Below are positions 51,231 to 63,349 of a stretch of 64,000 nucleotides of DNA, piece by piece. The notes under the pieces are model-generated. The model was not told the origin of the DNA and searched no databases. It saw nothing but the letters and a program-made list of their open reading frames with translations. The position numbers and the translations under genes were made by a program. Within the stretch, counting starts at the first letter, position 1. Every line of letters begins with the position of its first letter. Source of the DNA: Notospermus geniculatus (taxonomy: Eukaryota > Nemertea > Pilidiophora > Heteronemertea > Lineidae); the NCBI GenBank assembly GCA_002633025.1, contig NMRB01000225.1, forward strand, positions 85,587 to 149,586, read 5' to 3'.

Positions 51231-53178
51231 AAAAGATACTCAACAAAAGTATAACTTGAAATGGTATCTGGTCACTTGCCTTCGGGCTACGCTCCACAAG
51301 AGAGCAGAGACCGAAAGCATATAGCGATATTAATCCTTGGTGGTTCTAGAGGCACTGGATTAGGACCAACTAAATTACCATGGAAACAGCAACGAAAGTA
51401 CGAAACAGGGACACATAAAATCGTAGTCATGCCTACTGGTTCCTTATCCAGAAGAACCGGTTGTCTGATTTTTCAAACTGTCAACAAACCTCATTTTTCT
51501 TCTGTAACCGTTTGGTATCGCTCAGATGGACGTGTTCGTTTTGTCGTGCTTCGCACACTCTCCGTAATCCTTTCATTAAAACCTCGTTCAAGTCCTGCGC
51601 AGTCATGGGATTATCGACCTGAAGAAGGAGACAAGATATGATAAGAAATGAACAGTACCCAGCACCGCTACATTACAACCTTTATGCTGGTAACATACAC
51701 CCTACCAGTGTTTTTACCTGACAGAAGGGAGCCCCTGTAAGCGGCCACAGTGTACACGTCATTGAGCCTAGTCAACTGGATTCATGCCACAATCAAAGAT
51801 GCTTCCTCAAACCGTATCTCAAAGAAGACTTTGGCGACATACTCGGCAAGTTATCAAAATGACGCAACACGGACAATAACGAAAGTTACCTTAACTATCA
51901 TATTGATTTCATTCTGATCCTTTTCGGTTAAAGCATCAATTTTCTTCCGAATGATCTCAGTCGCTTTAGTAGCAGGAACACCTGCAACAAATAACGGGCA
52001 TTTAAGTCCTTTCACTGGTACCCATAGGCCACAGTTTCATCAAACATTACGTATACGTTTTAACATCCATCCATCAAGAGGTTTCAGAAGACATCAACCT
52101 TTTTGGCCCCCGAAGAGCCATTGCAAGATGAAAATTGGGCTGCAAACCACGGCTTCCTCCAGCCCCTACTGCTGCCAATGGCTCAAGTATGAGAAAACTT
52201 CAACGTTTGGTTCTCTTATAAATAGCCTACTTTTAACTCACCGTCAATATCTTGGCACAGTTTGTTTAGTTGGTGCATTGGACACAATTCACACACCACA
52301 GGCTTGTGACGTCATATGCAAACCCTCTATAGACACCAACCTACCCCTACACTGCAACAAACAGTGACCTCGTTTCATGACAATCTCTAAACAATAGATA
52401 CCTCAACCAAGAATACTTCAACAACCTGATCACCAACAAACAATAAACTTACCCCCTACGTCTGAAAATACAACAATAGAAGCCAACTGATAAGCTCAAA
52501 TAAGAACCATTTTTGGTGATTTCAAGTGACAGAAACCAAACGATCGTAAAACACAATATCTGAGAACATAGAAAACGTATCATCACAACAGGCAAGCCTA
52601 AAAATACAACACAGAGTTGTAACATTTTGTAACTAAGTATACATATACTGTGGCAAAGAGGTACAACACCTATTTTTTGGCTCACCTTTGAATAAGACAA
52701 TTGACCGTGACCCATAGATTACGAAATACCCTATGCATGGAAAATGGACAATTCCACATTAGAACTTTCTGATCCCAATCATTTTATTTTAATTCACAGA
52801 AACTCATTTAGTATTAAATTTTTCATAGTAAGCTGGACAGCAAATGCACAAGGTCCAGCCAAGCCCACAGTAATTCTTGTTGATTTCAGGGGGAATATAC
52901 ATGTACAAATATGATTTCTGCACCAGAGCCTACATATAATGCTTCATCTGATCTAAAATGGCTCACAATGTACACAGAGGAATACTCCCTACAAATATGT
53001 ACACTCATTGTCATCGTGAATACAGGATGATGGAGTCCCACAGGGTTCTCTATTTACTCCCTTACCTTGCAAGTTCTTGTTTTCTTTTTCCATTCTGATC
53101 AAAAGTAGCGTCTCGAGGATGGCTTTCTTCCACATTTCTTTGTAATCACGTTTGACTGGTGTTAATTTTGGCACAGGA
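51231..53178 (-). pseudogene. Scrambled partial TBC1D1/4 copy (A')
   Basis: This stretch joins two non-adjacent parts of the gene. From 51230 to 52300 it parallels copy A 48204-49618, with exons at 51509-51618, 51890-51981 and a truncated 52242-52300. It then switches to the equivalent of copy A 42949-43823, ending in a truncated exon (53066-53178, including [19 protein letters not shown]). At 53178 it switches again, into the 3' flank of copy B. The exon order is impossible for a functional transcript. It is either a rearranged fragment or an assembly chimera. Confidence 0.8.
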
Positions 53179-53889
53179 AGGTATGACTACTAACATTCAA
53201 ATTGGACCATGAAAATCACCGTCACTAATAGCACTAGAAAGTTACACCTCTAAAAAAGAAAACTGACACCACCATCAAATCTAAATCTAATTTCCTCCAA
53301 AACAAGGAGCATGACATGGTTCTTTGGTATTGCTTTCTTCTGAGTGGATATGCACAGAAATCTGCCCTCCAATAACGAAAGGCGGGGCAGATTTTGGGGC
53401 CAGAAGTGGAACATACTCCCTTACGCCTAAAAACATTTTAAAACTATTTATTTTGAATGTTTCAGAGCAGGGTGCCACCTCTTTATAACGTACCAGTAGT
53501 AGTTGTAGCCCCCTTATCCAAAAACTTTGATCCGCCCCTGAAAGGACTATACCAGTGCTGATCAGTGGGTGCATCTTTGGTTGAAGTAACAGCTCCATTT
53601 TGTACTAATATATACAATGTGTTATGTGGTGAGGCTATTCCTTCAGTGGAAAATACCCCCACTGATCAATGATCATCATTGGAGGGGAAAAATCTGCTGA
53701 TTCCTGATTCGGAAATGCATCAAATATATCATTAGACATTTACAGGTTACAGGTAACTGTTGGTAATATTATTTACATATTTACAAAAAGTAAGAATACT
53801 GTGACCATTGCATTATCATGTAAACTAACAATCATTGCTTGGAGTCTGCATCTTGAAACGTCAAGACCTACAGTCACTTCGCCTTCAGA

Positions 53890-54108
53890 TTACCATACAC
53901 CCAAATATTTTTTCGCGGGATAATATTTCACAAATTGAACATTTTTTTTCTGTTCCGCGTGGAGTAATGTTCACGTCAAGGGCAGGGAAGGGAACTGACT
54001 GGATTGTTGGGGGAAACTTCTATGCGTGTATTTATGTTCATGGCGAAATTTTGATTTTGCGATTTTCGCGAGATTTTATACACGCGAAAATATTTGCGTA
54101 TACGGTAA
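53890..54108. mobile_element. TTCGCG-rich MITE in the copy B 3' flank
   Basis: Orthologous to 37270-37484: same termini (TTACCATACACCCAAATA and TATTTGCGTATACGGTAA) and same flanks. Confidence 0.65.
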
Positions 54109-54565
54109 GCCTCAATCAGAGCATATTCCGAAGGTGCAGTAATAGGAACCCTTGACGACTCGAGATGTGGAGATGTCCAAGACAGAAGGGAGATGATTTC
54201 ATCCATTCTACTCAGAATTTCACCAATCACACGACCTAGTACATATAATATGAGACATCACAGTTGGTCGGTAACAGTGGGACACTCATTTCAGAAAATC
54301 TACCGGTACACCTGGTTACAATATACAGTGGAACCACCCTTTCCGTACGCCTCTGCCAGGAGGACTGCTCAGTCGAGTTCTGAATTGGTCATTTGTATTC
54401 ATTTTGAGCTCTGTAATCCGGACACCTCTCAATTAAGGACAGAATTTCTCAGTCCTAGCAGTGTCCCTAATGCACAGATTCCACTGCAGCTGAACATTCA
54501 AATGTAAAAGTTTCAATCATAAACACTGACAAACTATTGCTCCTACTTATATGTGTATAGAAGGC

Positions 54566-57500
54566 CTAATTTGACATAGGTCGCGGTGGTTGACTGTCAA
54601 CTTTAAACCTTGGCCCAGGTTTATTGTGGGTGCCAGGTTTCGTAATGTCAGCAACTTCCTGATCTGAACTATCATCAGCACCTTTCTTTTTAGCACGTCG
54701 TGAGGAAAGCTGCTCAAGACCCGATTCTTCGGCGGAAATACGAGCAACCAATGGACAATGAATCGGTGAACCTGTGAACATAAGTGGGGGTACCACCTTC
54801 GGAATATCAATATCTGCCTCCTCAAACTTTTCCTCAGGGACAAATTCCCGTAGTTTTGCAACTGTTTGCAAGAGGGCGGCACGTTCCATTTCCAATGTCC
54901 GAATGTGCGATTTTAGCTTGTTGACATTTGCCTGCATATTATTTGTATTCAATTGTAGACTGTGTTGTGTGCCATGTGCAGCTTGCAGTTGTTCTAACAG
55001 TTCCATATTTTGGCGTTTAAGATTCCGATTCGCTGCTTCCAGCTTCTGAATCTGGTCATTTTCGCCTCGCTGAGGCGATGTAATCATTTCCTCCTGTAGG
55101 ACGTGGTACTCCACTTCATACGCCTGAAGTTGCTTCGAGACGTCCAATTGAAACACTTGATTGAACACGCGCTCCATTTGGATGATTCCGAGAGACGGCA
55201 GCATTGTTTTCAGAAATTCCACAATCGTCTCAAAGCTGTTGCACTGCATCAAAAGTTCTTTGTGGTTGCCTAGCAACACTAGTGCGACCTTGAAGACAAC
55301 CTCAATGCCTTGTAGGAAGAGGAGATCTGGAAAATAAGACAGAAAGAACTCTAATAACAATTTTTTGTATCGTAACACTGATTACCGTATTACGGAAGCA
55401 TCTTTTTCTACAAAGTAGTTGCAATTTACACTCTGCGTAAACGAATTGTAACTTTGAACTATTCTTTGTAATTACACTTACCGAATACACGTGCCACAAA
55501 ACCTAGAGGATACTGGGATGCAAACAGAGTCAGAAACCAGGGAGCAGCGTACAGCGTTGGTGCAATCTCATGAGTCTCAAAATGCTCGTAGAGATCCCGA
55601 TAGTTATCGTGCAGCAAGCGAGATAACTGGTACATCTGGATCTGCAGGGCGACCATATCCGGTCGGTACTGTCGCCGTAGGCCCATATTGAACATGAGGT
55701 ATTTCAGAACAGCAAATGCGTTGTCCTCCTTCATCTGAAAAGATGCATGAAGATGTTGTAGTTCTTTTATGCACACATGAAAACTAGAGGTACATACATA
55801 CAATGTTTCAACGCGATAGCTTAAGCCACTCTCAAAATACAGGCCTTTGAATTTTTTCACAAAATGCCCCCTACTGGCCAAAGTAGGAATTACATCGCAC
55901 CCAAAATCAAACTTGACCTAGATTTTGTGGTCATACACACCCATATGCNTTACTGAAGTGATTTTTTCAGGGTACTATATCGTACCCTCAAATTTCTTTA
56001 GGGTACTATATTTGTACCCAAAGTACCCTCTGGCGGGGACCCTGTTTATGGACACACGACAGACCACGACTAAAGGCACCAAGCACAGCATATTAAGCCC
56101 TTTTGGCCTATGGGCCAAGCGAGCTTAAAAAACAACATAATACAGAGTTCATGTAGGTCAGGGGAACTGTCCATGTGGTTTTCTTGTGAACTTACATGCA
56201 TCAGAAGGACTCCAGCCACGAAACTGAGCCCCTGGCAATAACCAACTTCCTTATCAAGTAAGGAATATGCTTTGAGGATGTTGAAGAGGGCAAGTTGACC
56301 GGCGCCAAGCTGCGTGTTGAAGTATGGGTGGTTGGGGAATGTACGACCTGTAAGAAGAACAATCACCCCATAATTTTGTGAACAATATCTCCCAATGGGT
56401 GATCGAGTATAATACCTCTTCATGAACAGTATTTGCTAATGATTGAGTATAGATCTTGTGCAGTGACTCATAGTGAGGTCACTTTTGAGGGCCAGTCCAC
56501 CACGGTGACGTCGACGACAAAGTGCTCCATGTGTAGATCATGTCATGGTTGAAGTCACACACAATCCACTTGCGCCGACGACAAAGTGTGCCATTTGGGT
56601 CGATGACCTCATTTGACGTCAATTCGACCACCAAGATGGCGAATATTTCTGTAGTGACGTCATGTGCACAAGCTCTGCAATATTAAACTCTCATAAGAGG
56701 GTTGCCTGTGGGTACATGCTGGCATACAAGGGGGGACCTTGTAGTGTTTCCCAATGCAAAAATTAGCGTCATGTATTAGCGAGAATTTACTTGGAGAACG
56801 CCGTATCATTGGACAAGCCATCACAGAGTAAATATCCTACCTAAGTCAATGAGTATTGCATGTTGGTGAGTCGTGAGTTGTTTCAGCAGACGATCGTATG
56901 GAACATTTGTATCAAAGCTTGGGTCGCCCAGTCCAGGGTAGTTCAAATGGTGCTGTTCAACCAGAAGGATCCACACATCACCTCGTCGGGAACGTGGAAC
57001 ACCTGAGGGGACAATGTTACATTTAAAAGCAAAATAACGATAGAGATTGACAATGAACATAATTGGATATGCAGTCATTGCAGCAACCAAGTTATTGGTA
57101 ATATTAAGCAGTTTGTATTCACATTTGTATTTGATTTTTCCGTCAGGGCCGACGCTATAGCATTATTGGCCCTGGTAAGTACGGAGGAGGCCATCACAAG
57201 CTACTCATGTTCCTCACTTGGATGGGGTCTTTTACTTGCCCTTGCAAAGACACAAGGTACAAGGCACCACGGCTTACTGTCCCATGCGACGGACGTGAAG
57301 AGCCAGGAATGAAGTCCCATATGGCCCGGGCAGGATTCGAACCCGGGACCTGCCGCTTAAGCAGTTAACCCAATGCGTAGAGCCACCTATTTTTTTGCAC
57401 CTTCCATCTGTAGCTTTCACCACCCTGAACCGCAGTGATGGTGATTTTGGTTTCCAGATTAGAGGTGATGGGGATTTTTGTCAAAAAGTGGGCGTGGTCT

Positions 57501-60500
57501 TCTAGGCCGTTCTCGGCAGGGCGGTTTAGGGTGGCATCTTGGGTTAATGGTTAATACAGGGATGGGTATAATGTGAAGCTACTTACCATGTTTGACAGCA
57601 TCAAGAAGTTTATTAGAATCAAATTTCACATTGATTCGGTTTAGCGTGTGGATCATGCTGTCCCAGACCAACGTCACTTCCTTCAAACATGGCGTAATCT
57701 CTTCGTAATCCAGCTTCATGCGTTTGGTTTCCATCTCATCTTGACGAGCTGGAATCGAAAGAATGTACATGTATGTGCAAAATTCAGCGAGTGATAGTAT
57801 AAGTTACAGCTCCTTCTTCCTGCATGAACTCAAGAATTTTCATAGGTTTTTAAAGGCACAAACAGACAGAGTGTACACAGTACTGGGTATGAGGTTCTCT
57901 CATCGGCATCACCAGACAAACATGCCCCACATGCTTGCCCTGAAATTCTGGCATGTATGAATTAGCATCCATATGTCAATTTCATACACTGGTGACAGTT
58001 GGAAAATTCTGGGGGCCATATTCATAAAGGATGTTTAAGACTTAGATGCGTGTAACTTCATCAAATGCATGGTGGAAGTGTGTAGGCTACATTGTACATT
58101 TAGTGAAGTTACACGCGTCTTAAGTCTTAAACACCCTTTATGTACTGTAAAGCAAGATAATTTCGCGGCTGGAAATGTTCGCGAATCAAGAATTATGGAC
58201 ATATTCGCGGCAGGATATTTTCGCGAGTCTCTGCCATTTTTTCAAGTTTTTTTTTCACGGACCATTATATCACACTTGCGTGTATTTATATTCGCGACAG
58301 GAAATTTTCGCGACTCATACACTCTCACTCCTGCTTTACAGTATATGGCCCTGGGTGTTTTGTAAGTGACTATCTACTTTAGCAGAAATTGTGGGTGTCA
58401 GAAATTTAGTTGTGCTTTGCTTTCAAGTAGTTAGGCATCTCTAAAATGTGTTAGAAAATACTTAATGAAATCAGGAGATTTTCAAAAGCCTATGATATCC
58501 CACATGCTACGATCCTGGTTGATAATCTAATAGTATTACAAGTTCCAAGGCCCAGCAAGTATTACAAATCACACTGACGAGGGAAAATCGCAAATCAAAA
58601 TTGTGAAATATGTGAAAAGTTATCCCTATTGCCAAAAATTGTGAAAAACTACGACCCATTTCACTCTATATGTGATCAGACATGTGCATTAAATCTTTAC
58701 GTACTGAACATTTAAGAGAAAAATTTCATTGCAGAGTGCAGGGAAAACGTGTATTAATCAGTGAACAACGAAGAGAACAGGTGAAGACATACAACAGATG
58801 ACACGAGACAGACACTTATAATGATTATTTATTAAATGAGATTTCCCAGTGATGTTACCAGTTGTACTTGTAAGTAGGAACTTTTATTCAAATGAATAGA
58901 CGAATCTCAGATTTACAGGGCTCTCACTGGAGTTTTCAGTAGACGGGTCTGAGACTTCTGTGTATTTTTTTTCTGGGTGAATCTTCATGCGTCGCACTGA
59001 CTCCTGCTGGTTTTTATTGTGCTTCAGACCACGTACTTTGCACGTATTTGACCCGAGACCTCGGGTCATTGAGAGCCCTGGACATAAGCGACAAAGATCG
59101 GCACACTTCCGCCGAAGTCTCAACCATAACCTTGGTCTGAAACTGAATGACATGACACAGACAACCCCCATGACAGTGACTTCGAAGACGTTACATCAGC
59201 ATCGACCGCTGATTGAGTGGCGCAATGGAAACATCGGCGGGTTCGATTCCCGGTCGGGTCCGTGTCTCATGTGATAGAGAGGGCGACTCTCTCTGACAGC
59301 GCAGGTTTTCTCCGGGCACTCCGGTTTCCTCCTGCATTACATTAAAATCGCCCAATTTTGTCTATAGAACCAATAATGCCGAATTTGGCACTCGGTTCTC
59401 AACTCAATATTTTATATAGCATCGACCACAGCTGAATCACAGACTCCGTCACGTCACCTGCTTTCAGATCAAGGTTCTGGTTGAGATTTCAGCAGAAGTG
59501 AGCAGATCACGCCAATTCGAGAATTGTCTATATATTGCTGAAAAGCAAATGGAGATCCATGCTTCTTCAGCAAGCACACCTCCCCATCGTTGTAAAGGCC
59601 TTCGTCCACTTCAGCATTTCATGTCTGCTGCCAGCTGAATGCGTCAATCAAATGCAAAGTGAAATACTCAAGTTGACGAAGGCCGCCTGCGAACATTTTT
59701 CTAAACGTACCAACCAATGTTAAAATGTTAAATTGTTAGAAAATACCATGCCCACACAGATCATAAGTTATGAGGTGTTATTCAGGCCAAGAATGTATTC
59801 TTATTGGATACCAACGGTTTAGGGATTGTCCAATGATATCTCAGAAAACTGCTTCAATCTTGGGGCAGCACATGCGAAACCCTCGGACCTCCATAAAGGC
59901 TTTGCAATGACGTCATCCTGGCGGCCATTCTGGAGGATACAGGGCGCAGAGGTGTGAGCCGACCGTGACATGACTTGCGTGAAGTGTGCCACCGTCATTG
60001 GGGCATGCATGGCTCATTTTGCTGCACCTCTGCAGCATGTGTAATCCAGCATGGCGGCTTGTGACGTCATATGCAAACCCTCTATAGACACCAACCTACC
60101 CCTACACGGCAACAAACAGTGACCTCATTTCATGACAATCTCTAAACAATAGATACCTCAACCGAGAATACTTCAACAACCTGATCACCAACAAACAATA
60201 AACTTACCCCCTACGTCTGAAAATACAACAATAGAAGCCAACTGATAAGCTCAAATAAGAACCATTTTTGGTGATTTCAAGTGACAGAAACCAAACGATC
60301 ATAAAACACAATATCTGAGAACATAGAAAACGTATGATCACAACAGGCAAGCCTAAAGATACAACACAGAGTTGTAACATTTTGTAACTAAGTATACATA
60401 TACTGTGGCAAAGAGGTACAACACCTATTTTTTGGCTCACCTTTGAATAAGACAATTGACCGTGACCCATAGATTACGAAATATCCTATGCATGGAAAAT

Positions 60501-61781
60501 GGACAATTCCACATTAGAACTTTCTAATCCCAATCATTTTAATTCACAGAAGCTCGTTAAGTATCAAATTTTTCATAGTAAGCTGGACAGAAAATACACA
60601 AGGTCCAGCCAAGCCCACAGTAATTCTTGTTAATTTCAGGGGGAATACACATGTACAAATATGATTTCTGCACCAGAGCCTACATATAATGCTTCATCTG
60701 ATCTAAAAGGACTCACGATGTACACAGAAGAATACTCCCTACACATATGTACACCCATTATCATTGTGAATACAGGATGAAATGGAGTCCCACAGGGTTC
60801 TCTATTTACTCCCTTACCTTGCAAGTTCTTGTTTTCTTTCTCCATTCTGATCAAAAGTAGCGTCTCGAGGATGGCTTTCTTCCACATTTCTTTGTAATCA
60901 CGTTTGACTGGTGTTAATTTTGGCACAGGACTTTCTTGATAATTTGATGACGAAAGGGAGTCGCTCTCGTAATGTTCTGGTGTACTCTCTGAGGTTTCTG
61001 AAACAGTAAAAAATATGTCAATTTAATGGACATCTTTCTATGCAAAAAGCGAAAGCAGCAAATCTCTGGAAGAAAATCTTCAATTAAATTACGGTAGAAC
61101 TTACCTTCAATGGAAGACGGCTTGGGTGTGTGCGCAGGGGTGACGACGCTGATGAAAATAGCCTGCCGCCATGAGCCACGCCTTTTCTTAGGTGACTTCG
61201 TTGGTGTCAGGAAACTATCAGCAGAAATGGTCTTCTCGACCTGCTGGTGGCGTGGGGATAGCTGTGGATTACCAATCGTCGCACCTTCCATTGCGCTGTG
61301 ACGAGGGCTGGAAAAAAGATCAATTAAAAGTTGAATTTTTTTACCAAATAGTACAAAAATCTGTGTTCAGTTTTTGGCATAAAAAGGGGAATTCCGATTC
61401 ACAAGAAAGCCTGGTAAGGGAACTTAATTCCTGCGAGTTGCACTGTGCTGCCAGTTTGGCACAACCTAACCAGCCGGCCATGGAGGATTTTCTTCACGGC
61501 CTAGCAGTGGCGCATGCAAAATTATCAACTTACGATAGCTTTGGACTCCCCTTCAGAGGTGACTTCTGATCATTATGATTCCTAAGATCTGCCACCCGTG
61601 GTGGCAAGGAGATTTTCCGGTGGCGATTGTCCGCTGAGTTTTCAGCCGTTGTTGAGCTCCGTGCTCGTCTGAGGTGAGGCTGGTCATCTCGGCGGGAAGC
61701 CCAGGGCAGACGCTCGCTGAATTCTTTCTTGATGGGTGATGGGCATGGCGACTGATCGGGGGTGTTGGATGCTGATGAATC
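54566..61781 (-). CDS. TBC1D1/TBC1D4: TBC1D1/TBC1D4-type RabGAP, copy B, 3' exons
   Basis: Same eight 3'-most exons as copy A, in transcript order: 61534-61781, 61105-61307, 60818-60997, 57587-57748, 56841-57002, 56196-56347, 55482-55734, 54566-55326. The TBC domain with its arginine and glutamine fingers and the C-terminal coiled coil are complete. The protein of the last two exons is identical to copy A; a few residues differ in the exons at 56841-57002 (QHHLNYP for QLHLNYP, NVERSR-side change) and 57587-57748 (HTLNRIN for HTPNRIN). Introns differ by substitutions, indels and insertions. Exons upstream of 61781, including the equivalent of 47335-47404 and the PTB exons, are not found. The sequence leaves the copy A pattern near 63150. 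Allelic haplotype or recent tandem duplicate cannot be separated here. Confidence 0.9.
57114..57356 (-). mobile_element. tRNA-derived SINE-like insertion in copy B
   Basis: A 243-bp insert flanked by a perfect 10-bp direct repeat TTAAGCAGTT (57104-57113, 57357-57366). Copy A has the sequence once, uninterrupted, near 40480-40490. On the minus strand it carries a pol III B-box-like GGTTCGAATCC (57333-57343) near its 5' end and an A-rich tail (AAAAATCAAATACAAATG). No good A box is visible, so the head may be truncated. Confidence 0.8.
58145..58341. mobile_element. TA-flanked MITE specific to copy B
   Basis: A 197-bp insert starting CTGTAAAGCAAG and ending CCTGCTTTACAG, flanked by TA (58143-58144, 58342-58343). 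Copy A shows the empty site TATGTATATGG at 41409-41420. The interior contains repeated TTTTCGCGA-type words. TA duplication suggests Tc1/mariner mobilisation. Confidence 0.8.
59208..59417 (+). mobile_element. tRNA-derived SINE in copy B
   Basis: A 210-bp insert flanked by a perfect 10-bp repeat AGCATCGACC (59198-59207, 59418-59427); copy A has it once near 42314-42323. The head carries an A-box-like TGGCGCAATGG (59218-59228) and a canonical B box GGTTCGATTCC (59240-59250). The body has GGTTTTCTCCGGGCACTCCG and the tail is AT-rich. The A-to-B spacing is only 11 nt, shorter than in a tRNA, so the head is compacted. Confidence 0.85.
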
Positions 61782-63150
61782 CTGGGAGGAAATGAAAACC
61801 ATCAATAAGGCCCTTAGCTCATAAAATCTGCAACAATGATACCAACGTGCTCTCTCCCTCTGTCTCTGCACAAACATTGCTGTGACGTAGGGACAAGGAC
61901 TAGACCACTGATTACCTCAGAATGGTATAAGGTATGCTCTAAAATTTACGGGCCAATGTCAATGTGCTATTTGTTAGGACTGCTAGTGCAGTGCTACCAC
62001 CAATTAACCCCTTAACTCTGTGATTTTTTTAGTTAAAATTTTTCTTTCTTAAAAAAAAATTGCCAAAAAAGTATTTGACACATAAGGTTCCAGACATGAT
62101 ATAACGTCCTACGCACTGTGAAGCACCATTTCCTTGCAGGGCGTACTATTACGTCTTACGCAAGCTGAGATCCTCGGGTGTTTCCGGGGATTCCCTGGAT
62201 TTCGTAATGTGTAATAGTACACTGTACCCAGTTAAGGGATTAACAATGAACGCCCTCACTGTAACTGCAACTTGGCATTGTTAGAATACAAACAAATCAA
62301 GCTTCCAGCAAAAATTGCAAGTGAATACCAGAAATGCTGGATGACATAAATGAAGCAAGTTGTGCAGTGCGGAACTGAATGGAAAAATTCGACAAGAGTG
62401 AGTATTTTTAGACAAAAACAACTGAAAAGTTTGACTGAAAAAAAATGCATTTTCCATTGTCAGAAATCCACTCTGTTTCCATGAAACAGAGATGTAACCA
62501 AGGGTTTATGGATACAAGGCAGGCACGGTTGGGGAAAGCTAACGTACTTCATTCAGTTTACTATACATTGTACAACATTCACTGTACATGCATGGGGATA
62601 AGTTACGGGTCAAGAGTCAGGAGTGAACCAAAGTGTATCAATAAATCTAGGACGTACCCATGTTACTGCGCATGAATGGTCGGGCCTAAGTCACTTTGAC
62701 AATTTTATAACTACCGGTATTGCCATTATGTGTAGGCCTTACATCCCAACCCAATTCTGACTGTGTTTCAACTGATATAACCAAGAACTGAGGGTGTATA
62801 ACAGGGTTTGTACACCGCCTGTCTCCCAAATTTCCAGGACTTCCCAGGGCAGGAATGGCAAAATTCCAGGACACTCTGTGGCATGGAAAGCACAAAATTT
62901 CAAGATACTTTCCCATACCGACTCTCCTCGAAATTGATGTGGGGAGGTGTCAGAGACCTGGGGGTGGGGATTAGGCACATCTTGACAAAGAATTACTTTT
63001 GACAGTTTTTTTCTTCATTGAAAGGGACTCAATTTTCCATGACAATTCCAGGACATCTTGGCAATTTCGCTGATTTTCAAGGATTTCCAGGCCTGGATTT
63101 TGTTAACTCGAAATTCCATGACATTCCAGGTTTTCCAGGATGTGTATGAA
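61782..63150 (-). other. Copy B intron sequence, parallel to copy A
   Basis: It follows copy A 44674-46385, minus the hAT-like insertion. It includes the shared piggyBac-like MITE. No exon is seen. Confidence 0.6.
62004..62243. mobile_element. piggyBac-like MITE, copy B
   Basis: Orthologous to 44896-45136: TTAA ends and CCCCTTAACTCTG left terminus; the right terminus is changed to GTTAAGGGA. Confidence 0.7.
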
Positions 63151-63349
63151 CCCTGGTATAAGAGTTTAACCCTTTAGGCCTCAGTGGGTTAATGAAATGG
63201 TCCATGGACCATGTGCTCACTGGGTTGGACATAATAGTCTAATGACAGAGTGAGGTACATGTTCTTTTTTTTTTTGGTTCGTTCTTATATAGCGCATTTC
63301 CAGTTGAACTGCTCAATGCGCTTTACATTATGTACATGTACATATCAGT

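Noticed and set aside
57333-59250. tRNA genes at the two B-box motifs
   Set aside because: No acceptor stem or cloverleaf can be formed; target duplications and empty sites in copy A show SINE-type insertions.
54566-61781. Copy B as a diverged paralogue (TBC1D1 versus TBC1D4)
   Set aside because: The C-terminal exon protein is identical and intron sequences align; divergence is far too low for the ancient vertebrate paralogue pair.
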